Source: Elysia crispata (lineage: Eukaryota; Mollusca; Gastropoda; Plakobranchidae). From it: DNA of 64,000 nucleotides. The translations under genes and the position numbers were made by a program. Shown piece by piece: positions 23,893 through 37,600 of this stretch (within the stretch, counting starts at the first letter, position 1; each line of letters opens with the position of its first letter). Below the pieces are notes generated by a model. The model was not told where the DNA came from. It was given only the letters and a program-made list of their open reading frames with translations, and did not search any database. The stretch lies in contig JAWDGP010006571.1 in assembly GCA_033675545.1 (NCBI GenBank), positions 1-64,000 on the forward strand, in the 5' to 3' direction.

Positions 23893-26660
23893 TGTTGTAA
23901 ATGTAGTTGTAGTTGTACTTGTTGTAATTGTAGTTGTACTTGTTGTACTTGTAGTTGTAGTTGTACTTGTTGTAGTTCTAGTTGTACTTATACTTGTTGT
24001 ACTTGTAGTTGTACTTGTTGTAGTTGTACTTGTACTTCTACTGTAGTTGTAGTTGTACTTGTTGTTGTTGTAGTTGTATTTGTACTGGATGTTCTACTTG
24101 TTGTAGTTGTAGTAGTACTTGTTGTAGTTGTAGTTGTAAATGTACTTGTACTTGTTGTAGATGTAGTTGTACTTGTTGTACTGGTAGTTGTACTTGTACT
24201 TGTTGTATTGTAGTTGTAATTGTACTTGCTGTAGTTGTAGTTGTTTTTCTAATTGTCATAGTTGTAGTTGTACTTGTGATAGTTGTAGTTGTACTTGTTG
24301 TAGTTGTACTGGTACTTGTACTTCTTGTAGTTGTAGTTGTACTTTTACATGTTATAGTTGTATTTTGTAATTGTTGTAGTTGTAGTTGTACTTGTACTTG
24401 TACTTGTTGTAGTTGTATTTGTAGTTGTAGTAGTTGCAGGTGTACTTGTTTTAGTTGAAGTTGTACTTGTACTTGTTGTAGTTGTAGTTGTACTTGTACT
24501 TGTTGTAGTTGCACTTGTTTTTGTAATTGTTATATTTGTAGTTGTACTTTCACTTGTTGTAGTTGTAGTTGTACTTGTACTTGTTGTAGTTCTAGTTGTA
24601 CATGTACTTGTTGTAGTTATAGTTGTTGTAGTTGAAGTTGTAGTTGTAGTTATACTTGTACTTGTTGTATTTAAAACTGTAGTTGTAGTTGTACTTGTTG
24701 TAGTTGTAGTTGTAGTTGTACTTGATGTAGTTGTAGTTGTACTTGTCGTAATTGTAGTTGTACTTGTTGTACTTGTAAATGTACTTGTTGTAGTTGTAGT
24801 TGTACTTCTTGTAGTTATTAGTTGTACTTTTACTTGTACTTGTTGTAGTTGTAGTTGTACTTGTACTTGTTGTAGTTCTAATTGTACTCCTTACAGTTGT
24901 AGTTGTAGTTGTACTCTTCGTAGTTGTATTTGTACTTGTTATACTTGTATTTGTACTTGTTGTAGTTGTAGCAATACTTGTACTTGTTGTAGTTTGAGTT
25001 AGACTTAATGCACTTGTAGATGTATTTTTACTTGTTGCAGATGTAGTTGTACTTGTTCTACTTGTAGTTGTACTTATAATTGTAAGTGTAGTACTTGTCC
25101 TTGTATTTGTTGTACTTCCAGTTGTACTTGTACATGTTGTAATTGTAGTTGTACTTATGGTAGTTGTAGTTCTTCTTGTTGTAGTTGTAGTTGTACTTAT
25201 AATTTTTGTAGTTGTAGTTGTACTTGTAATTGTTGTAGTTGTAGTTGTACTGGTTGTAATTGTAGTTGTTATTGTACTTGTTGTAGTTGTACTTGTACTT
25301 GTTGTATTTGTAGTTATACCTGTATTTATTGTAGTTGTACTTGTACTTGTACTTGTACTTGTTGTAATTATAGTTGTACTCTTTGTAGTTGTAGTTGTTC
25401 TTGTTCTAGTTGTAGTTGTAGTTGTACTTGTGCTTGTTCTAGTTGTAGTTGTATTTGTACTTGTTGTAGTTATAGTTGTTATTGTACTTGTTGTAGTTCT
25501 ACTTGTTTTTGTACTTGTCCTTGTTTTAATTAAAGTTATACTTGTTGTAGTTCTACTTGTATTTTTTTTTAGTTGTAGTTGCATTTGTACTTGTTGTAGT
25601 TGGAGTTGTAGTTGTACTTGTTGTAGTTGTACTTGTACTTGTACTTGTTGTAGTTGTAGTTGATCTTTTTAAGTTGTACTTGTACTTGTTCTAAATGTAA
25701 ATGTAGCCGTACTTGTTTTAGTTGTGATTGTACTTAATGTATTTGTAGTTGTACTTGTTGTAGTTGTGGTTGTACTTGTTATAGTTGTAGTTGTACTTGT
25801 ACTTGTTGTCCTTGTTGTACTTGTTGTAGATGTAATTGTAATTGTTGTAGTTGTAGTTGTTCCTTTACTTGTTGTAGTTGCAGTTGTACTTGTTGTAGTT
25901 GTAGTTGTACTTGCACTTGTTCTTCTTTTAATTGTACTTATTCGAGTTGCAGTTGTATTTTTTCTAGTTGTAGTTGTACTTGTACTTGATGTATTTCTAC
26001 TTGCGTTTTTACTTGTTGTAATTGGAGTTCTACTTTTTGTAATTGGAGTTGTACTTGTTGTACTTGTAGTTGTTCTTATACTTGTTGTAGTTGTAGTTGT
26101 ATTTGTACTTGTCGTAGTTGTAGTTGTACTTAAGGTATTTGTAGTTGTACTTGTTGTAGTTGTAGTTGTACTTGTGCTTGTTGTAGTTGTAGTTGTACTT
26201 GTTGAAGTTGTAGCTGTACTTATTATAGATGTAGTTTTACTTGCACTTGTACTTCTTGTAGTTGTAGTTGTACTTGTACTTGTTGTACTTGTAATTGTAC
26301 TTGTTGCAGTTTTAGTTGTAGTTGAAATTCTTGTAGCTGTAGTTGTACTTATACTTGTTATAGTCGTAGTTGTTTTTGTTGTAATTGTGGTTGTACTTGT
26401 GCAGTTGTAGTTGTCCTTCTTGTAGTTGTAGTTGTACTTGTCCTTGTTGTAATTGTAATTGTACTTGCTGTAGTTGTAATTGTAATTGTTGTAGTTGTAG
26501 TTGTACTTCTATTTCTTGTACTTGTAGTTGTACTTGTTGTACTTGTAAATGTACTTATACTTGTTGTAGTCGTAGTTGTACTTGTATTTGTTGTAGTTTT
26601 AGTTGTACTTCTGGAGTTGTAGTTGTAGTTGTACTTGTTATAGATGTAGTTGTATTTGTT
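23893..26660 (+). repeat. Variant-rich satellite, markers A and D
   Basis: Marker A is at 24995 (TGAGTTAGAC form) after GCAATACTTG, and marker D (GTAGCTG) at 26333. Units are strongly diverged. The run of open frames on both strands follows from the triplet-based words. No gene. Confidence 0.7.
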
Positions 26661-26880
26661 ATAGATATAGTTGTAGTTTTAAATAAACTCGTACTTGTTC
26701 TAGTTGTAGTTATAATTGTACTTGTATTTCTTGTAGTTATAGTTGTACTTCTTGTAGTGTATTTGTAAATGTACTTGTTGTAGTTTTAGTTGTAGTTGTT
26801 CTTGTACTTGTTGTAGTTGTAGTTGTACTTGTTGTACTTGTAGTTTTAGTTGTTGTAGTTGCAGTTGACCATCTTTTTGT
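26661..26880 (+). repeat. Duplicated block paired with 34.85-35.35 kb
   Basis: AAATAAAC at 26681, followed by TGTTCTAG and two CTTCTTGTAG variants, matches the same series after AAATAAAC at 34869. The block ends at TTGCAGTTGACCAT, with GTTGACCAT at 26864 here and 35330 there. The two anchors have offsets of 8,188 and 8,466, so the distant copy has about 278 extra bases, which include a marker A at 35007. A third GTTGACCAT lies at 27365. Confidence 0.75.
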
Positions 26881-29800
26881 TGTAGTTGTACTTGTACTTG
26901 TTTTAGTTGTATTAGTACTTGTTGTAGTTGTAGTTGTACTTGTTGTAATTGTAAGTTTACTTGTTGTTGTTGCAATTGTAGTTATACTTGTTGTTTTTGT
27001 AGTTAAACTTGTACATGTTGTATTTGTAGTTGTACTTGTTGGAATTTGTAGTTGTATATGTACTTGTTGTAGTTGTACTTGTACTTGTCATGTTGTAGTT
27101 GTACTTACACTTGTACTTGTTGGAGTTGCACTTGTTGTAGTGGTAGTTGTAGTTTCACTTTTTGTAGTTATAGTTGTACTTGTACCTGTTATAGTTGTAC
27201 TGGTTTTTGTTGTAGTTGTAGTTGTTTTAGTTGTACATGTACTTGTTCAAGTTGTAGTCGTACTTGTTGTAGTTGTAGTTGTAATTGTTTTTCCAATTAT
27301 TACAGTTGTAGTTGTAGTTGTAGTGGTACTTGTTGTTCTTGTAGTTGTAATTGTTGTGGTTGTAGTTGACCATCTTGTGGTTGTAGTTGTACTTATACTT
27401 GTTGCCCATGTAGTTCTAGTTGTACTTGTTGTAGTTGTATTTGTACTTTTTGTAGTTGTAGTTGTACTTGTTGTAGTTGTAGTTGTACTTGTTGTAGTTG
27501 CAGTTTTACTTGTTGTAGTTGTGGTTGTACTTGTATACTTGTTGTAGTTGTAGTTGTACTTTTACTTGTTGTAGTTGTAGTTGTACTGTTACTTATACTT
27601 GTTTAGGTTGTAGTTGTACTTGTAGGTGATCGTAGTTGTAGTTGAACGTGTTATAGTTGTAAGTGTAGTTGTACTTGTAGTTGTCGTTGTAGTTGTACTT
27701 GATGTAGCTGTAGTTGTACTTGTATTTGTTGTAGTTGTATATGCAGTTATACTTGTTGTAGTTCTAGTTGTACTTGTTGTAGTTGTAGTTGTATTTGTAC
27801 TTGTGGTAGTTGTAGTTTTACTTGTTGTAATTGTATTAGTTCTTGTAATTGTTGTAGTACTAGTTATACTTGTTGTAGTTGTAATGTACTTTTTGTAGTT
27901 ATTGATATACTTGTATTTGTTGTAGTTGTAGTTTTAGTTGTCCTTCTTATAGTAATTGTAGTTGTATTTCTTGTAGTTGTAATTGAACTCGTTGTAGTTG
28001 CAGTTGTAGTTGTACTTGTACTTTATGGAGTTGTAGTTGTACTTGTACTTGTTGTAGTTCTAGTTTTCGTTGTTGTAGTTGTAGTTGTACTTGTTGAAGT
28101 TGTAGTTGTAGTTATAGTTGTATTTGTTGTAGTTCCAGTTGTACTTGTAATGTTGTAGTTGTAGTTGTAGTTGAACTTGTTGTAGTTGTAGTTGTATTTG
28201 TACTTGTTGTAGTTGTAGTTGTAGTTGTTGTAGTTGTAGTTGTAGTTGTAGTTGTACTTGTTGTAGTTGTACTTGTACTTGTTGCAGTTTTAGTTGTACT
28301 TGTACTTGTACTTGTTATAGTTGTAGTTGCAGCTGTACCAGTTGTAGTTGGAGTTGTACTCATACTTGTTGTAGTTGTATATATTTTAGTTCTAGTTGTA
28401 GTTTTACTTGTTTTAGTTGTAGTTGTACTTTTACTTGTTGTATTTGTTGTTGTAGTTGTATTTGCTGTAGTTGTAGTTGTAGCTGTATATGTGTTTGTTG
28501 AAGTTGTAGTTGTACTTGTTGTAGTTGTTGTTGTAGTTGTACTTGTTACAGTTGTGGTTGTACTTGTTGTAGTTGTAGTTGTACTTGTATTTAATGTAGA
28601 TATAGTTGTACTTGTTGTAGTTGTAGTTGTACTTGTTGTTGTTGTAGTTGTAATTAATGTAGTTGTAATTGTACTTGTTGTAGTTGTAGTTGTACTTGTT
28701 GTAGTTGTAGTTGTACTTGTTCTAGTTGTTGGGGTAGTTGTACTTGTTGTAGTTGTAGTTGTACTTGTTAAAGTTGTAGTTGTACTTGTACTATTTGTAG
28801 TTTAACTTGTACTTGTACTTGTTGTAGTTGTAGTTGTTGTTGTACTTGTTGTAAATTGTAGTTGTACTTGTTGTAATTGTAGTTGTATTTGTACTTATTG
28901 TAGTTGTAGTTGTAATTGTACTTGTTGTAGTTGTAGTTGTAGTTGTACTTGTTGTAGTTAAATTTAACTTGATCTAGTTGTAGTTGTAGTTTTACTTGTT
29001 GTAGTTGTAGTTGTACTTAATGTTTTTGTAGGTTTACCTGTTGTAGTTGTAGTTGTAGTTGTATTTGTACTTGTTGTTGTTGTAGTTTAAATTGTACTTT
29101 TGATAGTTGTAGTTGTACTTGTACTTGTTGTAGTTGTAATTGTATTTTTTGTAGTTGTAGTTGTACTTGTACTTGTACTTGTTGTAGTTGTATTTGTATT
29201 TGTTGTAGTTGTTCTTGTATTTGTTGTAGTTGTACTTGTTGTAGTTGTTCTTGTATTTGTTGTAGTTGTAGTTGTACTTGTATTGTTGTAGTTGTACTTG
29301 TACTTGTACTTGTTGTAGTTGTAGTTGTACTTGTTGTAGTTGTACTTGTACTTGTACTTGTTGTAATTGTACTTGTACTTGTACTTTTTGTAGTTGTAGT
29401 CGTACTTGTACTGGTTGTAATTGTAGTTGTAGTTGAATTTGTAGTTGTAGTTGTAATTGTAGTTGTACTTGTTGTAGTTGTAGGTGTAGATGTGGTTGTA
29501 CTTGTTGTAGTTGTACTTGTACTTGTACTTGTTGTAGTTGTAGATGTACTTATTGTAGTTGTTGTTGTAGATGTGGTTGTACTTGTTGTAGTTGTAGTTT
29601 CGCTTGTTGTAGTGTAGTTATACCTATACTTGTACTAGTTGTAGTTGTAGTTGTACTTGTTGTAGTTGTAGTTGTAATTGTACTTCGTGTAGTTGTAGTT
29701 TTTGTTGCACTTGTTGTAGTTGTAGTTGTAGTTGTACTTGTCCTTGTTGTAGTTGTACTTATTGTAGTGTTAATTATACTTGTTGTAGTTGTTGTTGTAG

Positions 29801-30962
29801 TTGTAGTTGTAGTTGTAGTTATAGTTGTACTTGTTGTAGTTGTAATTGTAATTTCTGTAGTTGTATTTGTTCTTGTACTTGTTGCAATTGTACTTGTACT
29901 TGTTGTAGTTTTAGTTGTACTTTTACTTGTACTTGTTGTAGTTGTAGTCGTATTTGTTGTAGTTGTAGTTGTACTTGTTGTATACGTACTTATTGTAGTT
30001 GTAGATGTAGTTTTACTTGTTGTATTTGTATTTGTACTTGTTGTACTTGTAGTTGTAGTTGTACTTGTTGTAGTTGTGTGATTTTACTTGTTGTAGTTGT
30101 AGTTTGTAGCTGTAGTTGTACTTGTTGTAGTTATAGTTGTAGTTGTATTTGTTGTAGTTGTAGTTGTATTTGTAATTGTTGCAGTTGTAGCTGTACTTGT
30201 TGTAGTTGGAGTTGTATTGTTCAGGTTGTAGTTGTACTTGAGACTTGTTGTCGTGGTAGTTGTACTTGTACTTGTTGTAGTTGTAGTTGTACTTGCACTT
30301 GTACTTGTTGTAATTAAATTTGTATTTGTTATAGTTGTAGTTGTACTTGTTCTTGTTGTAGTTGTAGTTGTACTTGTTGTAGTTTTGCTTGTTGTAGTTG
30401 TACTTGTAGTAGTTGTAGTTGTAGTTGTACTTGTACTTGTTGTATTTCTAGTTGTAGTTGTAGTTGTACTTGTTGTAGTTTTAGTTGTACTTGTAATTGT
30501 AGTTGTGGTTGTACTTGTTGTAGTTGTACTTGTACTGTACTTGTACTTGTTGTAATTGTACTTGTACTTGTTGTAGTTGTACGTGTACTTGTAGTTGTTG
30601 TAGTTGTAGTTGTACTTTTAGTTGTGGTTGTATTTGTTGTAGTTGTAGTTGTACTTATACTTGTTGCAGTTGTAGTTGTACTTGTTGTAGTTCTAGTTGT
30701 AATTTTATTTGATGTAGTTGTAGTTGTAGTTGTACTTGTATTAGTTGTAGTTGTACTTAATAAAGTTGTAGTTGTACTTGTTGTAGTTGTAGTTTTACTT
30801 GTACTTTGTAGTTGTAGTTTTAGTTGTAGTTGTACTTGTATTTGTATAGTAATAGTACTTATTGTAGTTGTAGTTGTACTAGATTTTGTTGTACTTCTAC
30901 TTGTATTTCTTGTAGTTGTAGTTGTACTTGTTGTATTTATAGTTGAACTTCTGTAGTTGTAG
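26881..30962 (+). repeat. Mixed satellite
   Basis: Diverged to about 27,550 (GTTGACCAT at 27365, TTCCAATTATTACAG near 27,292), then closer to consensus. A G-word-rich stretch near 28,200-28,255 has up to four or more GTAGTT words in a row. A local 36-bp repeat of GTTCTTGTATTTG occurs at 29211 and 29247. No gene. Confidence 0.7.
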
Positions 30963-31190
30963 TTTTACTTGTTCTTGTTGTAGTTTTAGTTATACTTGTA
31001 CTTGTTGTAGTTGTAGTTGTAGTTGTCCTTGTTGTAGTTTTATTTGTATTTGTACTTGTACTTGTTGTAGTTGTAGTTTTACTTGTTCTTGTTGTAGTTT
31101 TAGTTATACTTGTACTTGTTGTAGTTGTAGTTGTAGTTGTCCTTGTTGTAGTTTTATTTGTATTTGTACTTGTACTTGTTGTAGTTGTAG
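30963..31190 (+). repeat. Perfect 114-bp tandem duplication
   Basis: The segment 30,963-31,076 is followed directly by an identical copy at 31,077-31,190. I compared them base by base and found no difference. The matching region extends 11 bp to the left. It includes several rare variants (TTTTACTTGTTCTTG, TTTTAGTTATAC, GTCCTTG, TTTTATTTGTATTTG), so identity cannot be explained by the simple word consensus. 114 bp is a multiple of three and the open frames run through it. Inference: a very recent unequal exchange or replication slip, or less likely an assembly duplication. Confidence 0.93.
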
Positions 31191-32920
31191 TTTTAGTTGT
31201 AATTGTACTTGTTGTAGTTCTGCTTGTTCTTGTACTTGTTGTACTTGTACTTGTTGTAGTTTTAGTTGTAGTTGTTGTAGTTGTAGTTGTAGTTGTACTT
31301 GTTGTAGTTGTACTTGTACTTGTTGTAGTTGTAGTTGTACATGTACTTGTTGTAGTTGTACTTGTCTTTGTACTTGTACTTGTTGTAGTTGTAGTTGTAC
31401 TTGTTGTAGTTATAGTTGTACTTATTATAGCTGTAGTTTTAGTTGTAGTTGTACTTGTTGTATTTGTAGTTATAGTTGTACTTGTTGTAGTTGTAGTTGA
31501 ATTTGTTGTAGTTGTAGTTGTAGTTGTAGTTGTTGTAGTTGTACTTGTACTTGTTACAGTTGCGGTTGTACTTGGTTGTAGTTGTACTTTTACTGGTTGA
31601 AGTTGTAGTTTTACTAGTTGTAGTTGTAGTTATTGTAGTTGTTCTTGTACTTGTTGTCGTTGTAGTTGTACTTGTATTCGTACTTGTTTTAGTTGTAATT
31701 GTAGTTGTAGTTGTACTTGTTGTAGTTGTAGTTGTAGTGTTCATGTACTTGTACTTGTTGTAGTTGTAGTAGTACTTGTCTTTGTTATAGTTGTAGTTCT
31801 ACTTGTACTTGTTGTAGTTGTAGTTTTAGTTGTACCTTTTGTAGTTGTAGTTGTAGATGTGGTTGTACTTGTTGTAGTTGTAGTCGTACTTGTTGTAGTT
31901 GTAGTTGTACTTGTTGTAGTTGTTGTTGTAGTTGTTCTTGTTGTAGTTGTAGTTGTAATTGTTGTAGTTGTACTTGTGCTTGTACTTGGTGTACTTGTAG
32001 TCGTACTTGTACTTGTTACAGTTGTACTTGTACTTGTTATAGTTGTAGTTGTAGTTCTACTTCTTGCAGTTGTACTTGTACTTGTTGTAGTTGTAGTTGT
32101 ACTTTACTTGTACTTGTTGTAGTTGTACTTGTACTTGTACTTGTATTTATAAATGTACTTGTTGTAGCTGTAGTTGTACTTGTTGTACTTGTAGTTGTTG
32201 TAGTTGTAGTTTTACTTGTTGTAGTTCTAGTTGAACTTGTTTTAGTGGTAGTTGTAATTGTTGTAGTTGTAGTTATATTTGTTGCATTTTTAGTTGGAGT
32301 TGTACTTATTGTATTTTTAGTTGTAGTTGTACTTGCTGTAGTTGTAGTTGTACTTGTTAGTTGTAGTTGTAACTGTTGCAGTTGTAGTTGTACTTGTAGT
32401 TTTACTTGTATTTTTACTTCTACTTGTTGTAGTTGTAGTTGTACTTATAGTTATAGTTGTACCTGTACTTGTTGTAGATGTAGTTGTAGTTGTACTTGTT
32501 GTAGTTGTAAATGTACTTGTACTTGTAGTTGTACTTGTACCTGTACTTGTTGTAATTGTAGTTGTATTCGTACTTGTTGTAGCTGTAAATGTACTTGTGC
32601 TTGTTGTAGTTTTACTGTACTTGTTGTAGTGGTAGTTGTACTTGTACTTGTTGTAGCTGTAGTTGTACTTGTTGTAGTTGTAATTGTTATAGTTGTAGTT
32701 GTACTTGTTGTAGTTGTAGGAATACTTGTACTTCTTGTAGTTAGAGTTAGACTTGTTGCACTTGTAGAGGTATATATTTCTACTTGTTGTAGTTGTAGTT
32801 GTACTTGTATTTGTACTTGTTGTAATTAAAGTTGTACTTGTCCTATTTATAGTTCTAGTTGTACTTCATTTAGCTGTAGTTGTAATTGTTGTAGTTGTAC
32901 TTATACTTGTTGTAGTTTTA
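31191..32920 (+). repeat. Moderately diverged satellite with one marker A
   Basis: Ordinary diverged units. GGAATACTTG followed by marker A (AGAGTTAGAC) at 32743, then TTGCACTTGTAGAGG. No unique sequence seen. Confidence 0.7.
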
Positions 32921-34620
32921 GTTGTACTTGTTGTAGTTGTAGTTGTAGTTGTACTTGTTGTAGTTGTAGTTGTAGTTGTAATTGTACTTGTTGTAGTTGT
33001 AGTTGTACTTGTACTTGTTGTAGTTGTAGTTGTACTTGTTGTAGTTGTAGTTGTAGTTGTACTTGTTGTAGTTGTAGTTGTACATGTACTTGTTGTAGTT
33101 GTAGTTCTAGTTGTACTTTTGTAGTTGTAGTTATAGTTGTACTTGTTGTAGTTGTAGCTGTATTTGTTGTAGTTGTAGTTGTATTGGTAATTGTTGTAGT
33201 TGTAGTTGTACTTGTACTTGTTGTAGTTGTAGTTGTATTTGAAGGTGTTGTATTTGTATTTCTACTTGTTGTAGTTGTAGTTGTAGTTGTTGTTGTAGTT
33301 GTAGTTGTACTTGTGGTAGTTGTAGTTGTACATGTTGTAGCTGTAGTTGTAGTTGTACCTGTACCTGTTGTGTTTGTAGTTGTACTTGTTGTAGTTGTAT
33401 ATGTTCGTGTTGTAGTGGTAATTGTTGTAGTTGTAGTTGTAATTGTTGTAGTTGTAGTTGTACTTGTTGTAGTTGTAGTTGTACGTGTACTTGTTGTAGT
33501 TGTAGGTGACCTTGTTTTTAGTTGTAGTTGTAGTTGTACTTGTTGTAGTTGTAGTTGTACTTAATGTAGTTGTAGTTGTACCTGTTGTAATCGTAGTTGT
33601 AGTTGTAGTTATACCTGTACTTGTTGTAGTTGTAGTTGTACTTGTACTTGTTCTTGTTCTAGTTGTAGTTGTACTAAATGTATTTGTAGTTGTACTGATT
33701 ATAGGTGTACTTTTACTTATACTTGTTGTAGTTGTAGTTGTACTTGTTGTAGTTGTACTTGTACTTGTACTTCTTGTATTTTTTGTAGTTGTTGTTGTAC
33801 TTGTCTTTGTACTTGTTGCAGTTGTAGTTGTAGTTGAACTTGTTGTAGTTGTAGTTGTACTTGTAATTGTTGTAGTTGTAGTTGTACTTGTTGTAGTTGT
33901 AGTTATAGTTGTACTTGTTGTAGTTGTAGTTGTACTTGTACTTGTTGTAGTTGTAGTTGTAGTTGTTGTAGTTGTACTTGTTGTAGTTGTAGTTGTAGTT
34001 GTACTTGTTGTAGTTATATATGTACTTGTTGAAGTTTTCGTTGTGGTTGTACTTGTTGTAGTTGTAATTGTACTTGTTGTAGTCATAGTTGTACTTATAC
34101 TTGTACATGTTGTAGTTGTAGTTGTACTTGTACTTGTTGTACTTGTAATTGTATTTGTTGTAGTTGTAGTTGTACTTGTACCTCTTGTAGTTGTAGTTGT
34201 AGTTGACTTTGTTCTAGTTATTGTTGTACTTGAACTTGTTGTAGTTGTAGTTGTACTTGATGGAGTTGTAGTTGTACTTGTTGTAATTATAGTTGTAGTT
34301 GTACTTGTTGTAGTTGTAGTTGTAATTGTAGTTGTACTTGTTGTAGTTGTAGTTGTACTTGTTGTAGTTGTAGTTGTACTTGTACTTGTTGTAGTTGTAG
34401 TTGTACTTGTACTTGTTGTAGTTGTAGTTGTAGTTGTAGTTGTACTTGTTGTAGTTGTAGTTGTAGTTGTACTTGTTGTAGTTGTAGTTGTACTTGTTGT
34501 AGTTGTAGTTGTACTTGTTATAGTTGTAGTTGTAGTTGTAGTTGTACTTGTTGTAGTTGTAGTTGTACTTGTACTTGTTGTAGTTGTAGTTGTATTTGTT
34601 GTAGTTGTAGTTTTATTTGT
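32921..34620 (+). repeat. Homogeneous 21/27-mer stretch
   Basis: Near-consensus at about 32,920-33,110, 33,830-34,020 and especially 34,290-34,620, where unit follows unit with almost no change. It ends abruptly at 34,621-34,650 in an AT-rich diverged patch (TTTAGATATAATTATAATTG), after which the array is variant-rich. Confidence 0.8.
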
Positions 34621-37600
34621 TGTAATTTAGATATAATTATAATTGTTGTAGTTGTAGTTGTACTTGTTGTAATTGTAGTTGTACTTGTATTTGTTGTAGA
34701 TTTTGTTGTACTTGTTTTAGTTGTAATTGTAATCGTTGTAGTTGTAGTTGTACTTTTACTTGTTGTAAATGTAGTTGCAGTTGTCCTTCTTATAGTTGTA
34801 GTTATTATTGTACTTGTTGTAGTTGTAGTTGTATTTGTTGCAGTTGTAGTTGTACTAGTTGTAGTTTTAAATAAACTTGTACTTGTTCTAGTTGTAGTTG
34901 TAATTGTACTTGTACTTCTTGTAGTTATAGTTGTACTTCTTGTAGTTTTAGTTGTTGTTGTACTTGTTGTAGTTGTAGTTATAGAATACTTGTACTTCTT
35001 GTAATTGGAGTTAGACCATTTGTACTTGTAGATGTACTTGTACTTGTTGTAGTTGTAGTTGTAGTTGTCGTTGTTGTAGCTGTACTTGTACTTGTTGTTG
35101 TTAATGTTACACTTGTACTTCTTGTAGTTGTAGTTATAATTGTACTTGTTATAGTTGTAGTTGTAGTTGTAATTATTGTAGTTGTGGTTGTACTTGTACT
35201 TGTTGTTATTGTAGTTGCACTTGTTCTAATTGTAGTTCTACTTTTACTTGTTGAAATTGTAGTTGTACTTGTTGTATTTTTAATTTTAATTGTACTCTTT
35301 GACTTGTAGTTTTAGTTGTTGTAGTTGCAGTTGACCATTCTGTGGTTGTAGTTGTACTTGTACTTGTTGTAATTCTAGTTGCACTTGTTGAAATAGTAGT
35401 TGTACTTGTTGTAGTTGTAGTTGTACTTCTTGCAGTTGTAGTTGTACTTGTAGTTGTACTTGTTGTAGTTGTATTGGTTATTGTACTTGTTGTAGTTTTA
35501 GTTCTAGTTGTGCTTGTTGTAGGTGTAGTTGTACTTGCTTTAGTTCTAGTTGCACTGAATGTAGTTGTAGTTGTACTTGTTGTAGTTGTACTTGTACTTG
35601 TACTTTTGGTAGCTGATGTTGTATTTGTACTTGTTTTAGTTATAGTGTACTTGTTATAGTTGTAGTTGTAATTGTAGTTGTACTTATACTTGTTGAAAGT
35701 TGTAGTTGTAGTTGTACTTTTTGTAGTTGTAGTTGTTATTGTACTTGTTATAGTTGTAGTTGTACTTGTTGTAGTTGTAGTTCTAGTTGTTGTAGTTGAA
35801 GTTGTACTTGTTGTAGTTGTAGTTATACTTGTTGTAGTTGTAGTTGTACTTGTTGTGATAAAGTTGTAGTTGTTGTATTTGTAGTTGTAGTTGTACTTTT
35901 TGTAGTTGTAGTTGTACTTGTTGTAGTTGTAATTGTACTTGTTGTAGTTGTAGTTCTACTTGGTGTAGTTGTAGTTGTACTTGTTGTAGTTGTAGTTGTA
36001 CTTGTACTTGTTGTAGTTGTAGTAGTGCTTGTACTATGTGTGGTTGTAGTTGTAGTTGTACTTGTTGTAGTTGTATGTGTATTGTTGCAGTTCTAGTTAT
36101 ACCTTTACTTGTTATAGTTGTAGTTGTACTTGTTGTAGTTGTAAATGTACTTGTACTTGTTGTATATGTAGTTGTACTTGTACTTGTTTTAGTTGTAGTT
36201 GTTATTGTACTTGTTGTAGTAGTAGTTGTACTTTTTGTAGTTAAAGTTGCACTAGCACTTGCACTTCTTGTAGGTGTAAGAATACTTATACTTGTTGTAG
36301 TTAGAGTTAAACTTGTTGTTCTTGTATTTTTACTTGTACTTCTTGTAGTTGTAGTTGTAGTTGTAGTTGTTGTAATTGTTGTTATACTTGTTGGAGTAGT
36401 AGTTGTATTTGTACTTTTTGTAGTTGTAGTTGTATTTGTAATTGTTGCATTTGTACTAATACTTGTACTTTGGTAGCTAAAGTTGTACTTGTTCTTGTTC
36501 TAGTTGTAGCTGTAGTTGTAATTGTAGTTGTACTTGTTGTAGTTAAAATTTTACTCCTACTTGTTGTACTCGTACTTATACTTCTTGTAATTGTAGTTGT
36601 ACTTGTACTTGTTGTAGTTATACTTGTTATTGTAGTTGTACTTGTTGTAGTTGTAGTTGTACTTGTTGTTGTTGTATTTGTAGTTGTTATTGTACGTGTT
36701 GTAAATATAGTTGTAGTTGTACTTGTACTTGTACTTGTTGTAGTTGTGTTTGTACTTGTACTTGTTATAGTTGTAGTTGTACTTGTACTTATTGTAGTTG
36801 TAGTTGTACTTAATGTAGTTGTAGTTGTACTTGTTGTAGTTGTAGATGTACTTAATGTAATTGTAGTTGTACTTATTGTGATTTTACTTGTACTTGTACT
36901 TGTTGTACTTGTAGTTTTAACTGATGTAATTGTACTTGTATTTGTTGTAGTTGTAATTGTATTTGTTGTAGATATAGTTGAAGTTGAACTTCTTGTAGTT
37001 TTACTTGTACTTGGACTTTTGATAGCTGATGTTGTACTTGTACTTGTTGTAGTTACAGTTGTACTTGTTGTAGTTGTCGTTTTACTTGTTGTAGTTATAG
37101 TTGTACTTCTTGTAGTTGTAGTTGTACTTGATGTAGTTGTACTTGTATTTCTTGTAGTTTTAGTTGTACTTGTTGTAAATGTAGTTGTAGTTGTATTTTT
37201 TATTGTACTTGTAGTTGTAGTTGTACTTGTTGTATTTGTAATTGTTATTGTACTTGTTTTAGTTATAGTTGTAGTTGTACTTGTAGTATTTGTAGTTGTA
37301 GATGTACCTTTTGTAGTTTAAGTTGTACTTGTACTTGTTGTTGTTGTAGTTGTAGTTGTACTTGTTGTAGTTGTAGGTGTACTTAATGTAGTTTTAGTTG
37401 TACTTTTTGTATTTGTGGTGGTAGTTGTACTTGTTGTAGTTGTTGTGGTAGTTGTACATGTTAAAGTTGTAGTTGTACTTGTACTTGTTCTAGTTGTAGT
37501 TGTACTTGTTGTATTTGTAGTTGTAGATGTTGTAATTGTAGTTGTACTTGTTCTTGTTGTAGTTGTAGTTGTGCTTGTTGTAGTGGTAGATGTAGTTGAA

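Noticed and set aside
30943-31500. Cys/Thr/Ser repeat protein resembling insect hyperactive antifreeze or keratin-associated proteins
   Set aside because: The TCTCCSCS pattern is the direct reading of the satellite words in one frame. The regular 12-residue TxT spacing of beetle antifreeze proteins is absent and there is no signal peptide.
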